Below are positions 42,139 to 49,446 of a DNA stretch of 64,000 nt, piece after piece. A model generated the notes under the pieces. The model was not told where the DNA came from and did not search any database. It saw only the letters and a list, made by a program, of their open reading frames with translations. The position numbers and the translations under genes were made by a program. This DNA is from G965276765 sp965276825 (GTDB taxonomy: Bacteria > Actinomycetota > Acidimicrobiia > Acidimicrobiales > Palsa-688): assembly GCA_965276825.1 (NCBI GenBank), contig OZ255630.1, positions 3,968,001 to 4,032,000 on the forward strand, read 5' to 3'. Every line of letters begins with the position of its first letter. Position 1 is the stretch's first letter.

Positions 42139-42793
42139 GCGGCCCGTCTCCGACCGTTCCCTGAGCTCGGGCGCCCTCGAGGTGGCTCGGGCGGCGAAGG
42201 GCTTCATGCCCGACGACGAGGGTGCCGCCCTCCACGCCGCCGCCGGCGCAGCCGCGGCGAGCGGGCTCGGGCCGCTGGTCGAGATCGGCACCTACTGCGG
42301 CAAGTCGGCCGTCTACCTCGGCGTGGCCGCCTCCATGCGGGGGGCGCTGGTGGTGAGCGTCGACCACCACCGCGGCTCGGAGGAGAACCAGGCCGGCTGG
42401 GAGCACCACGACGCGGAGCTCGTCGGCCCCGACGGTCGCATGGACACCCTGCCGTGGGCCAGGGCCACGATCGCTGCGGCGGGACTGGAGGACACGGTGA
42501 TCCTGGCTGTCGGTCCCTCGGTGGCGGTGGCCTCGACGTGGTCGACGCCGGTGGCCCTGCTCTTCATCGACGGGGGTCACGGCCACGACGTGGCGTGGGC
42601 CGACTACCTGGCCTGGACGCCCCACGTCGCCGCGGGCGGGTGGTTGGCCATCCACGACGTGTTCCCCGACCCGGCCGACGGGGGCCGGCCCCCCTACGAG
42701 CTGTACCTCGACGCCGTCGGGTCGGGCCGGTGGACGGAGGACCGGGCGGCCGGCTGCGGGAGCCTCCGGGTCCTGCGGCGGCGGTCGCCCTGA
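42110..42793 (+). CDS. Class I SAM-dependent methyltransferase-like protein
   Basis: Up to 227 residues. Methyltransferase core: FMPDDEGAALHAAAGAAA, GPLVEIGTYCGKSAVYLGVAA (motif I; cysteine in the loop), LVVSVDHHRGSEENQ, and LLFIDGGHGHDVAWADYLAWTPHVAAGGWLAIHD. This is the family of Methyltransf_24-like proteins. The start is uncertain: TTG 42110 overlaps the gtrA 3' end; no ATG or GTG fits until ATG 42206, which would cut a helix. It is likely coupled to gtrA. Confidence 0.75.
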   Translation: MRPSTPSRGERPVSDRSLSSGALEVARAAKGFMPDDEGAALHAAAGAAAASGLGPLVEIGTYCGKSAVYLGVAASMRGALVVSVDHHRGSEENQAGWEHHDAELVGPDGRMDTLPWARATIAAAGLEDTVILAVGPSVAVASTWSTPVALLFIDGGHGHDVAWADYLAWTPHVAAGGWLAIHDVFPDPADGGRPPYELYLDAVGSGRWTEDRAAGCGSLRVLRRRSP

Positions 42794-42862
42794 GCCTGGG
42801 CGGCCCGGTGACGTGCGGGCCGGTCGAGTCGCAGGGCGGCGCGGCCCGCGGACCGGCCGCCC

Positions 42863-43651
42863 TCAGGCCAGGCGCGAGCGCTCGGCCCAGAGGCGGACCC
42901 GGAGCCTGGCCAGGCCGACCAGGGTGCGGGGGATGCGGCCGGCGATGCCGGTGCGCGGCGGTCGCTGCTCGGCGACCCTGACCGGCACCTCGAGGACCTT
43001 CCTCCCGGCCCGCTCGGCCCGGAGGACGAGCTCGGTGTCGAAGATGTCGGCGCCCGACGCGCACGCCTCCACCAGGTCGACCATGGTCGAGCGGCGCAGC
43101 AGCTTGAGGCCGTGGGTGTCGCTGACCCGCAGGCCGAAGCCGTAGTGCAGGAGCGACGCAAAGGTCCACGTCACCAGGCGCCGGGCCCGCGGCCTGGTGT
43201 CGTCCGCGCCGGGACCGCGTTTGGTGCCGACGACCACGTCGACGTCCTGGGCGCCCTGCAGCTCGACCGCCCTGGCCAAGAAGCCGAGGTCGACGAAGTC
43301 GACGTCGAAGGTGACCACCAGGTCCCCGGCGGCGGCCAGGAAGCCGGCTCGCAGGGCGCGCCCGTAGTCGGCGTCGGGGAGGGTCAGCAGCCGGACCTCG
43401 GGGAAGGCGGAGCTCAGCGCCTTGGCCACCTCGACGGTGGCGTCGGTGGAGCCGTTCTCGCAGATCACCACCTCGAAGGGATCGCCGAGCGCCCGCAGCC
43501 CCTCGACCACGCCGGTGACCGATGCCACGAGGTAGTGCTCCTCGTTGTGGGCCGGGGTGACCACGGTCACCTGCGGGGCGCCGTCGTGAGCCGGTCGGGG
43601 CGCAGGGCCGGACGCGGGCCGGCCGTCGCCGGGCGGGGGAACGGCCTCCAT
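42863..43651 (-). CDS. Family 2 glycosyltransferase (GT-A)
   Basis: 262 residues from ATG 43651. GT2 signature: VTVVTPAHNEEHYLVASV, FEVVICENGSTDATVEVA, and LVVTFDVDFVDLGFL with the DxD-like metal site. GLRVSDTHGLKLLRRS and the basic C-terminus are typical of dolichol-phosphate-sugar synthase-like enzymes. The N-terminal 25 residues are Pro/Gly rich and probably disordered. It probably adds a sugar to polyprenyl phosphate, a substrate for GtrA-type transport. Opposite orientation to the neighbouring GT4 gene. Confidence 0.85.
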   Translation of the reverse strand: MEAVPPPGDGRPASGPAPRPAHDGAPQVTVVTPAHNEEHYLVASVTGVVEGLRALGDPFEVVICENGSTDATVEVAKALSSAFPEVRLLTLPDADYGRALRAGFLAAAGDLVVTFDVDFVDLGFLARAVELQGAQDVDVVVGTKRGPGADDTRPRARRLVTWTFASLLHYGFGLRVSDTHGLKLLRRSTMVDLVEACASGADIFDTELVLRAERAGRKVLEVPVRVAEQRPPRTGIAGRIPRTLVGLARLRVRLWAERSRLA

Positions 43652-43744
43652 GACCCGTTCGACGCTACATGGTGGTCACGGACCGGAAGGAAGGGTGGCG
43701 TCGGTTTGACCGCTGTGCCCGGGTCGGGCCAACCTCTCAGGCTC

Positions 43745-45103
43745 ATGGCTCGTGGTCAGGTCCCGCTGCGGGTCGCGCTGCTCGTGTACCGGGGCAACCC
43801 GCACTCCGGCGGCCAGGGCGTCTACACCCGCTACCTGTCGCGCGAGCTCACCGAGCTCGGGCACCGGGTGACGGTCCTCGCCGGCCAGCCGTGGCCGGTG
43901 CTCGACGCCGGCGTCGACTTCATCGGGGTGCCGAGCCTCGACCTGTACCGCCAGCCGGACCCGTTCCGTCTGCCGCGGCTCGGGGAGGTGCGCTCCCTGG
44001 CCGACGCCACCGAGGTGGCCGTCATGGGGACGGCGGGATTCCCCGAGCCGCGGACCTTCGCGTGGCGGGCCAGGCGGGTGCTCGCCGCCCACCGGGGCGA
44101 GTGGGACGTGGTCCACGACAACCAGACCTTCGGGTCGGGGCTGCTCGGGATGATGGCCGACGGCTGGCCGCTCCTCGGCACCTGCCACCACCCGATCACC
44201 GTCGACCGGGAGCTCGAGCTGCGCCACGCCGAGGGGGTCAGGCGCCAGGTCACCCTGCGGCGCTGGTACGGCTTCCTCGGCATGCAGAAGCGCGTGGCCA
44301 GGCGGCTGCCGAGGATCCTCACCGTGTCCGAGTCCTCGCGCCGGGACATCGCCGCCCAGATGGGCGTGGCCATCGAGCGACTGCAGGTGGTGCCGATCGG
44401 CGCGGATCACGACCGGTTCTGTCCCGACCCTTCGGTCGCGAGGGTGCCGGGGCGGATCATGACCACGGCCAGCGCGGACGTGCCGTTGAAGGGGTTGACG
44501 CCGCTGCTGGAGGCCGTCGCCAAGGTCCGCGCCGAGCGGCCCGACGCCCACCTGGTCGTGGTCGGGCGTCTCAGGGAGGACAGCCCTGTCGTCGGGGTGA
44601 TCCGCCGGCTCGGCCTCGAGGGCGCGGTCCGCTTCGACAGCGCGGTCAGCGACGCCCGGCTGGTGGAGCTGTACCGGGAGGCCTGCGTGGCCGTCGTGCC
44701 TTCGCTCTACGAGGGGTTCTCGCTGCCGGCGGTGGAGGCGATGGCGACCGGGACACCGCTCGTGGCGACCACGGGGGGCGCCCTTCCCGAGGTCGTCGGG
44801 CCCGAAGGCCGCGCCGGCCTGCTGGTGGCGCCGGGAGAGCCCGACGTCCTCGCCCGCGCCATCACCGACGTGCTCGAGCGGCCCGAGCTGGCCGCCCGCC
44901 TGAGCGACGCCGGCCGCCGGCGGGTGATCGAGCGCTTCACCTGGCGGGCGTGCGCCGCGGCGACGGTCGGTCACTACCGCTGGGCCATCGAGGAGCGGGC
45001 GTCGAGGCCGGGGCGGGTCCAGGGGCGCCCGCCGGTGACGGCCAGGCGGCCCGTCCCTGCGGCGGCCGCGCTCGGTCGGGCGGCGTCGGTCGGCTCGCCC
45101 TGA
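43745..45103 (+). CDS. Family 4 glycosyltransferase (GT-B)
   Basis: 452 residues from ATG 43745. Rossmann halves: LRVALLVYRGNPHSGGQGVYTRYLSRELTELGHRVTVLAG at the N-terminus (in two parts), VVHDNQTFGSGLL, and in the C-terminal half IMTTASADVPLKGL, HLVVVGRLRED and the donor motif VVPSLYEGFSLPAVEAMATGTPLVATTGGALPEVV with the EX7E glutamates. Acceptor unknown. The C-terminal 35 residues are Pro/Arg/Ala rich. Next to a methyltransferase and a toroid-fold protein, all in one direction, suggesting an envelope glycoconjugate operon. Confidence 0.9.
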   Translation: MARGQVPLRVALLVYRGNPHSGGQGVYTRYLSRELTELGHRVTVLAGQPWPVLDAGVDFIGVPSLDLYRQPDPFRLPRLGEVRSLADATEVAVMGTAGFPEPRTFAWRARRVLAAHRGEWDVVHDNQTFGSGLLGMMADGWPLLGTCHHPITVDRELELRHAEGVRRQVTLRRWYGFLGMQKRVARRLPRILTVSESSRRDIAAQMGVAIERLQVVPIGADHDRFCPDPSVARVPGRIMTTASADVPLKGLTPLLEAVAKVRAERPDAHLVVVGRLREDSPVVGVIRRLGLEGAVRFDSAVSDARLVELYREACVAVVPSLYEGFSLPAVEAMATGTPLVATTGGALPEVVGPEGRAGLLVAPGEPDVLARAITDVLERPELAARLSDAGRRRVIERFTWRACAAATVGHYRWAIEERASRPGRVQGRPPVTARRPVPAAAALGRAASVGSP

Positions 45104-45132
45104 TGGTCGGGCGCGCACCTGGTGGTCCTTGC

Positions 45133-45166
45133 GTGCTGACGGTCCGCTCGTGCTGACGGTCCGCTA
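45133..45166. repeat. 17-bp tandem duplication at a start codon
   Basis: GTGCTGACGGTCCGCTC at 45133-45149 is repeated at 45150-45166 with one change. Both copies contain a GTG, but only the second is in frame with the methyltransferase; the first leads to an early stop. Confidence 0.85.
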
Positions 45167-45869
45167 CGACCGGCTGGGCCTCCGCGGCGGCGACCGGCTG
45201 CTCGACCTCGGCGCCGGTGGTGGCCGGCACGCCTTCGAGGCCATGCGCCGCGGCGCGGCGGTCACCGCGGTCGACGCCGACCCGGCCGAGGTGCGCACCG
45301 TGGGCGCCATGATGGCGGCGATGGTGTCGGAGGACCCGGCCACCATCGACGCCGGCGGTGGGGGCGCGGCCACGGTCGGGGATGCCTGCCGGCTGCCTTT
45401 CGGCGACGCCACCTTCGACCGGGTCATCGCCGCCGAGGTCCTCGAGCACATCCCCGACGACCGCCGAGCCATGGCCGAGCTGAGCAGGGTGCTCCGGCCC
45501 GGCGGGACGATCGCCGTGACCGTGCCGAGGTGGCTGCCCGAGCTGGTCAACTGGGTCCTCTCCGACGCCTACCACCTCGTGCCCGGGGGCCACGTGCGCA
45601 TCTACCGGCGCTCCGAGCTCCGGGCCCGGCTCGCCGCCACCGGCCTGGTCGCTTACGCCGCCCACCACGCCCACGCGCTGCACAGCCCCTACTGGTGGCT
45701 CCGGTCGGCGGTGGGCATCGACGACGAGGCCCACCCCCTGGTCCGGGCCTACCACCGGCTGCTGGTGTGGGACATCACCGCGGCGTCACCGCTCACCCGC
45801 GTGCCGGAGGCGCTGCTCAACCCGGTGATCGGCAAGAGCGCGGTCGTGTACCTGAGGAAGCCCGCGTGA
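45150..45869 (+). CDS. SAM-dependent methyltransferase (Methyltransf_11-like)
   Basis: 239 residues from GTG 45150. Motif I LLDLGAGGGRHAFEAMRRGAAVTAVDAD (about 18-45, in parts), motif II/III DATFDRVIAAEVLEHIPDDRRAMAEL, LRPGGTIAVTVPRW. The C-terminus VIGKSAVVYLRKPA ends the core. GTG 45150 was chosen as the only good codon near the conserved beginning, within a 17-bp tandem duplication. Its stop overlaps the next GTG. Probably methylates a sugar, lipid or quinone intermediate made by its neighbours. Confidence 0.82.
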   Translation: MLTVRYDRLGLRGGDRLLDLGAGGGRHAFEAMRRGAAVTAVDADPAEVRTVGAMMAAMVSEDPATIDAGGGGAATVGDACRLPFGDATFDRVIAAEVLEHIPDDRRAMAELSRVLRPGGTIAVTVPRWLPELVNWVLSDAYHLVPGGHVRIYRRSELRARLAATGLVAYAAHHAHALHSPYWWLRSAVGIDDEAHPLVRAYHRLLVWDITAASPLTRVPEALLNPVIGKSAVVYLRKPA

Positions 45870-46975
45870 CGTCCCAGCTCTCGCCCGACGAGGCGGCCGC
45901 CACCGGTCGGTGGATCGCGTCGGTCCAGCTCCGAAACGGCATGATCCCCTGGTTTCCCGGCGGCCACGCCGATCCGTGGAACCACGTCGAGGCGGCCATG
46001 GCCCTCACCCTCACCGGCTTCGTCGACGAGGCGGCGGCCGCCTACGAGTGGCTCAGGGACACCCAGCTCGACGACGGCAGCTGGTACCTGTACCACCTGT
46101 CCGACGGGATCGAGGATCCCCGACGGGATCCCAACGTCTGCGCCTACCTGGCGACCGGGCTGGCGCTGCACTGGCTCGAGACGGGCGACACCGCCCTGGT
46201 CGAGGAGCTGTGGCCGGTGCTCGACGCGGCGCTCGCCTGGGTGCTCCGGCTTCAGCGGCCAGGTGGCGAGTTCGCGTGGAGCGTCGACGCCGACGGCCGC
46301 GTCGGGAGGTTCGCGCTGCTGACCGGCACCGCGTCGACGGTCCACAGCCTGCGGGCGGGCGCGGCCGTCGCCCGCCTGGTCGGCGACGACCGCCCGGAGT
46401 GGTCCGCGGCCGCCGATGCCGCGGCCGATGCGGTCGCCCACCGCCCCGAGGCCTTCGAGCGCAAGGATCGCTGGGCCATGGACTGGTACTACCCGGTGCT
46501 GTCGGGTGCGCTGGAGGGGGCGGCGGGCCAGGCCAGGTTGGAGGCCGGGTGGCGCACGTTCATGGAGGACGGTCTCGGGGTGCGCTGCGTCTCCGACGAG
46601 CCGTGGGTGACCGTGGCGGAGACCGCCGAGTGCGTGATCGCCCTCGACTCGGTGGCCATGGTCCTCCCGGCCAGGACCCTGCTCGGCTGGACCCGTCACC
46701 TCCGCGACGACGACGGCGCCTACTGGACCGGTTGCGTCCATCCGCAGTGTGTCCGCTACCCGGGCGGCGAGCGCTCGACGTACTCGGCGGCGGCGGTGGT
46801 CCTGGCCGACCACGTGGTCCACGCATCGAGCGCGTCGGCCGGGCTGTTCCGTCCCGGGCTGCTCGACGGACCGCTGCCCGCTCCGCGACCCGATCAGCTC
46901 AGGCAGGCGGCGACGAGGGAGGCGGCGGCGCGCCGCCCCGACGCGATGCAGGCGGGCACCCCCACCCCGTGGTAG
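45866..46975 (+). CDS. Alpha/alpha-toroid protein (prenyltransferase/cyclase-like)
   Basis: 369 residues from GTG 45866, coupled to the methyltransferase (GTGA). Repeated helix pairs: AATGRWIASVQLRNGMIPWFPGGHADPWNHVEAAMAL, AYEWLRDTQLDDGSWYLYHL, CAYLATGLALHWLE and AWVLRLQRPGGEFAWSVD. QLxDGSW-type repeats resemble those of terpene cyclases and prenyltransferases with a toroid fold; the true catalytic aspartates of cyclases are not seen, so an enzymatic role is uncertain. The last 27 codons overlap the antisense 3' end of the haem gene at 46894-48285, which is unusual. Same operon as the GT4 and methyltransferase genes. Confidence 0.7.
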   Translation: MTSQLSPDEAAATGRWIASVQLRNGMIPWFPGGHADPWNHVEAAMALTLTGFVDEAAAAYEWLRDTQLDDGSWYLYHLSDGIEDPRRDPNVCAYLATGLALHWLETGDTALVEELWPVLDAALAWVLRLQRPGGEFAWSVDADGRVGRFALLTGTASTVHSLRAGAAVARLVGDDRPEWSAAADAAADAVAHRPEAFERKDRWAMDWYYPVLSGALEGAAGQARLEAGWRTFMEDGLGVRCVSDEPWVTVAETAECVIALDSVAMVLPARTLLGWTRHLRDDDGAYWTGCVHPQCVRYPGGERSTYSAAAVVLADHVVHASSASAGLFRPGLLDGPLPAPRPDQLRQAATREAAARRPDAMQAGTPTPW

Positions 46976-48285
46976 GAAGCGCCGGCGACGCGCACGCCGG
47001 GTACGGCTGCTTCCACCTCGGCCTCGACGCGGTCGACGGCGTCGAGGTGGCCGATCCCGTAGGTGGGAAAGGCGCCGTCCCAGCGGCTGACCCGGGCATC
47101 GAGCGGCAGGCCCTCCGCGCCGGTCGCCTCCGCCAGCTCCGCGGCCAGACGGTCGACCAGGGCGCCGTCGTCGAGGTGGCGGGGCCGCTCGTCACCCGAC
47201 CGGCCACACGACACCCGTAGCAGCACCCGCCCCGGCCTGGCCCAGTGCGGCCACTTGGTGGATGCGAACGAGCACGCCGTCATCAGCCTTCCCTCGGGTC
47301 GGGGGACGAGGATGCCGCTGCAGCCGGGGGGGGCGTCGATGGCGTCGGCCCGGTACTCCATGGTGACGAGGGTGACCGACGCGCGCTCCGTCTGGGCGAG
47401 CCAGGCCGGCGCGGCCGGGCCGAGGAGCCCGGCGGCGTCGGTCGCCGGCACCGCCAGCACCACGGCGTCGAAGGTCTCGGACCGCTCCGCCGGACCCGCC
47501 CGAGCGGCGTCGGCCGGTCGCCAGGTCACCCGCACCCCGCCACCCGGGTGGCGCTCGACACGGGTGGCCGTGGCGGCCACGAAGCGGGTGCCGCCACCGC
47601 GGAGGCGGCCCACGACCGCGTCGGTGAGGGCCTGCATGCCCTCCTTCGGGGCCAGGAACACCGGACCGGACGCGGTGTGCCGGTCCGGCCCGCTCCGGCG
47701 CAGCGCCAGCATCAAGCTGCGCGACGAGCGGGCCGCAGCGAGCAGCTGGGGGGTGGTGGCGGCCGCGCCGAGCTCGTCGGTGCGGCCCGCATGGATGCTG
47801 CCGACGAGCGGGTCGACGAGCCGGTCGGCGACGCGCCGGCCCATCCGCCTGGCGACCAGCTCCCTCACGCTCAGGTCCTCGCCGGGATCGCGCGACGGCA
47901 GCACCAGGTCCAGGGCGGCGCGGCCCACGCCGAGCGGCCCGATGAGACCGGACCTGGCCACGGGGCCGAGCCGCCTGGGGACCCCGAGCACCGTCTCGCC
48001 GGGCAGGCCCCGAAGCCGACCCCCGGTCCAGAGCGCGGCCCTGCCGGCCGCCGGCGAGACCAGGTCGTCACCCAGACCGACCTCGCTGGCCAGCTCCGAA
48101 GCGGCCGGCGAGCGGGCGAGGAACGCATCCGCCGCCGTGTCGATCGGGCGCCCGGCGAACGGGCCGGTCTGCAGCTTGCCCCCCAGGTGGTCGGCCTCGA
48201 CCACGGTGACGTCGGCGTCGTCGCGGGCCTGCCACGCCGCGGCCAGCCCGGCGATGCCCCCGCCGACGACGGCGAGGCGGATCAT
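46894..48285 (-). CDS. hemY: Protoporphyrinogen/coproporphyrinogen III oxidase (HemY/CgoX)
   Basis: 463 residues from ATG 48285, overlapping the hemE stop (ATGA). FAD motif RLAVVGGGIAGLAAAWQARDD, then VTVVEADHLGGKLQT, FLAPKEGMQALTDAVV and the C-terminal GVGVPACIASGRRAAA. The HemY-type oxidases of actinobacteria convert coproporphyrinogen III to coproporphyrin III. With HemQ at 26250 this matches the coproporphyrin-dependent route, so CgoX is the better name. Residues at about 100-180 include a basic helical region. The 3' end overlaps the convergent toroid gene by 82 bp. Confidence 0.9.
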   Translation of the reverse strand: MIRLAVVGGGIAGLAAAWQARDDADVTVVEADHLGGKLQTGPFAGRPIDTAADAFLARSPAASELASEVGLGDDLVSPAAGRAALWTGGRLRGLPGETVLGVPRRLGPVARSGLIGPLGVGRAALDLVLPSRDPGEDLSVRELVARRMGRRVADRLVDPLVGSIHAGRTDELGAAATTPQLLAAARSSRSLMLALRRSGPDRHTASGPVFLAPKEGMQALTDAVVGRLRGGGTRFVAATATRVERHPGGGVRVTWRPADAARAGPAERSETFDAVVLAVPATDAAGLLGPAAPAWLAQTERASVTLVTMEYRADAIDAPPGCSGILVPRPEGRLMTACSFASTKWPHWARPGRVLLRVSCGRSGDERPRHLDDGALVDRLAAELAEATGAEGLPLDARVSRWDGAFPTYGIGHLDAVDRVEAEVEAAVPGVRVAGASYHGVGVPACIASGRRAAASLVAACLS

Positions 48286-49355
48286 GGCGCGGTGGTCTCG
48301 GCGTGGGCGGTCTCGTCGTGGATCAGGCCGACCAGCTCGGTGAGGATGGCGGGGTCGGTGGCCGGCAGCACGCCGTGGCCCAGGTTGAACACGTGACCGG
48401 GCCGGCCGCCGACCCCCGCGATGACGGCCCGCGCCTCGGCCTCGACGACCGGCCAGCCGGCCAGGCACACCGCAGGGTCCAGGTTGCCCTGCAGGGCCAC
48501 CGAGGGACCGGTCCTGCGCCAGGCCTCGTCGAGCGGCACCCGCCAGTCGACACCGACGACGTCGGCGCCGACCGCGGCCAGGTCGCCGAGCAGCTCCCCG
48601 GTGCCCACCCCGAAGTGGATCCGGGGAACGCCAGAGCCGGCCAGCGCGTCGAACACCTTGCGGGTCGCCGGGGCGACGAAGCGGCGGTAGTCGACCGGGC
48701 TGAGCGCACCGACCCAGCTGTCGAAGAGCTGCACGGCCGACGCTCCGGCGCCGACCTGGTCGATCAGGGAGGCCACGGCCAGGTCGGCGAGGCCGTCGAG
48801 CAGCTCGGACCACAGGCCGGGATCGCCGTGCATCAGGGCCTTGGTCCTGGCGAAATCGCGGGTCGGGCGGCCCTCGACGAGGTAGCTGGCCACGGTGAAG
48901 GGGGCCCCGGCGAACCCGATGAGCGGGGTGTCGCCGAGCTCGGCGACGACCAGGCGCACCGTCTCGGCGACGTAGGGGGCGTCGTCGCCGGCCATCAGCG
49001 GCCGGATCCGCTCCAGGTCGTGGCGCCCGGCGAAGGGCTCGGCGATGACCGGGCCGACCCCCGGCACGACGTCGACCCCGAAGCCGATGGCCGCCGCCGG
49101 GACGACGATGTCGGAGAAGAGGATGGCGGCGTCGACGCCGTGGCGCCGGACCGGCTGCAGGGTGATCTCCGCGGCGAGGGCCGGGTCTCTGATGGCATCG
49201 AGGATGCTCCCGGTGCCGCGCAGCGCCCGGTACTCGGGGAGCGAGCGCCCGGCCTGGCGCATGAACCACACGGGCGTGTGGTCGACCGGCTCCGATCGGC
49301 AGGCGGCGAGGAAGCTGGACCGCCCGGTGACCGCCGCCGCTCCACCGTCGTCCAC
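48282..49355 (-). CDS. hemE: Uroporphyrinogen decarboxylase
   Basis: 357 residues from GTG 49355. UroD signatures: VDHTPVWFMRQAGRSLPEYRALR (about 20-42, in parts; RQAGR), AAILFSDIVVPAAAIGFGVD, GFAGAPFTVASYLVEG, and HFGVGTGELLGDLAA, VGVDWRVPLDEAW and VFNLGHGVLPATDP with the conserved His. It decarboxylates uroporphyrinogen III to coproporphyrinogen III. First gene of the hemE-hemY pair, coupled by the ATGA overlap. Confidence 0.95.
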   Translation of the reverse strand: MDDGGAAAVTGRSSFLAACRSEPVDHTPVWFMRQAGRSLPEYRALRGTGSILDAIRDPALAAEITLQPVRRHGVDAAILFSDIVVPAAAIGFGVDVVPGVGPVIAEPFAGRHDLERIRPLMAGDDAPYVAETVRLVVAELGDTPLIGFAGAPFTVASYLVEGRPTRDFARTKALMHGDPGLWSELLDGLADLAVASLIDQVGAGASAVQLFDSWVGALSPVDYRRFVAPATRKVFDALAGSGVPRIHFGVGTGELLGDLAAVGADVVGVDWRVPLDEAWRRTGPSVALQGNLDPAVCLAGWPVVEAEARAVIAGVGGRPGHVFNLGHGVLPATDPAILTELVGLIHDETAHAETTAP

Positions 49356-49446
49356 GGCCGTACGGTAGCGCCGCCGATCGCCGATCCCCCAGGCCCTCCC
49401 CGGCTTGCGAACGTCGGGGACCATCCCGCATGCTTGGACGTTCCCT

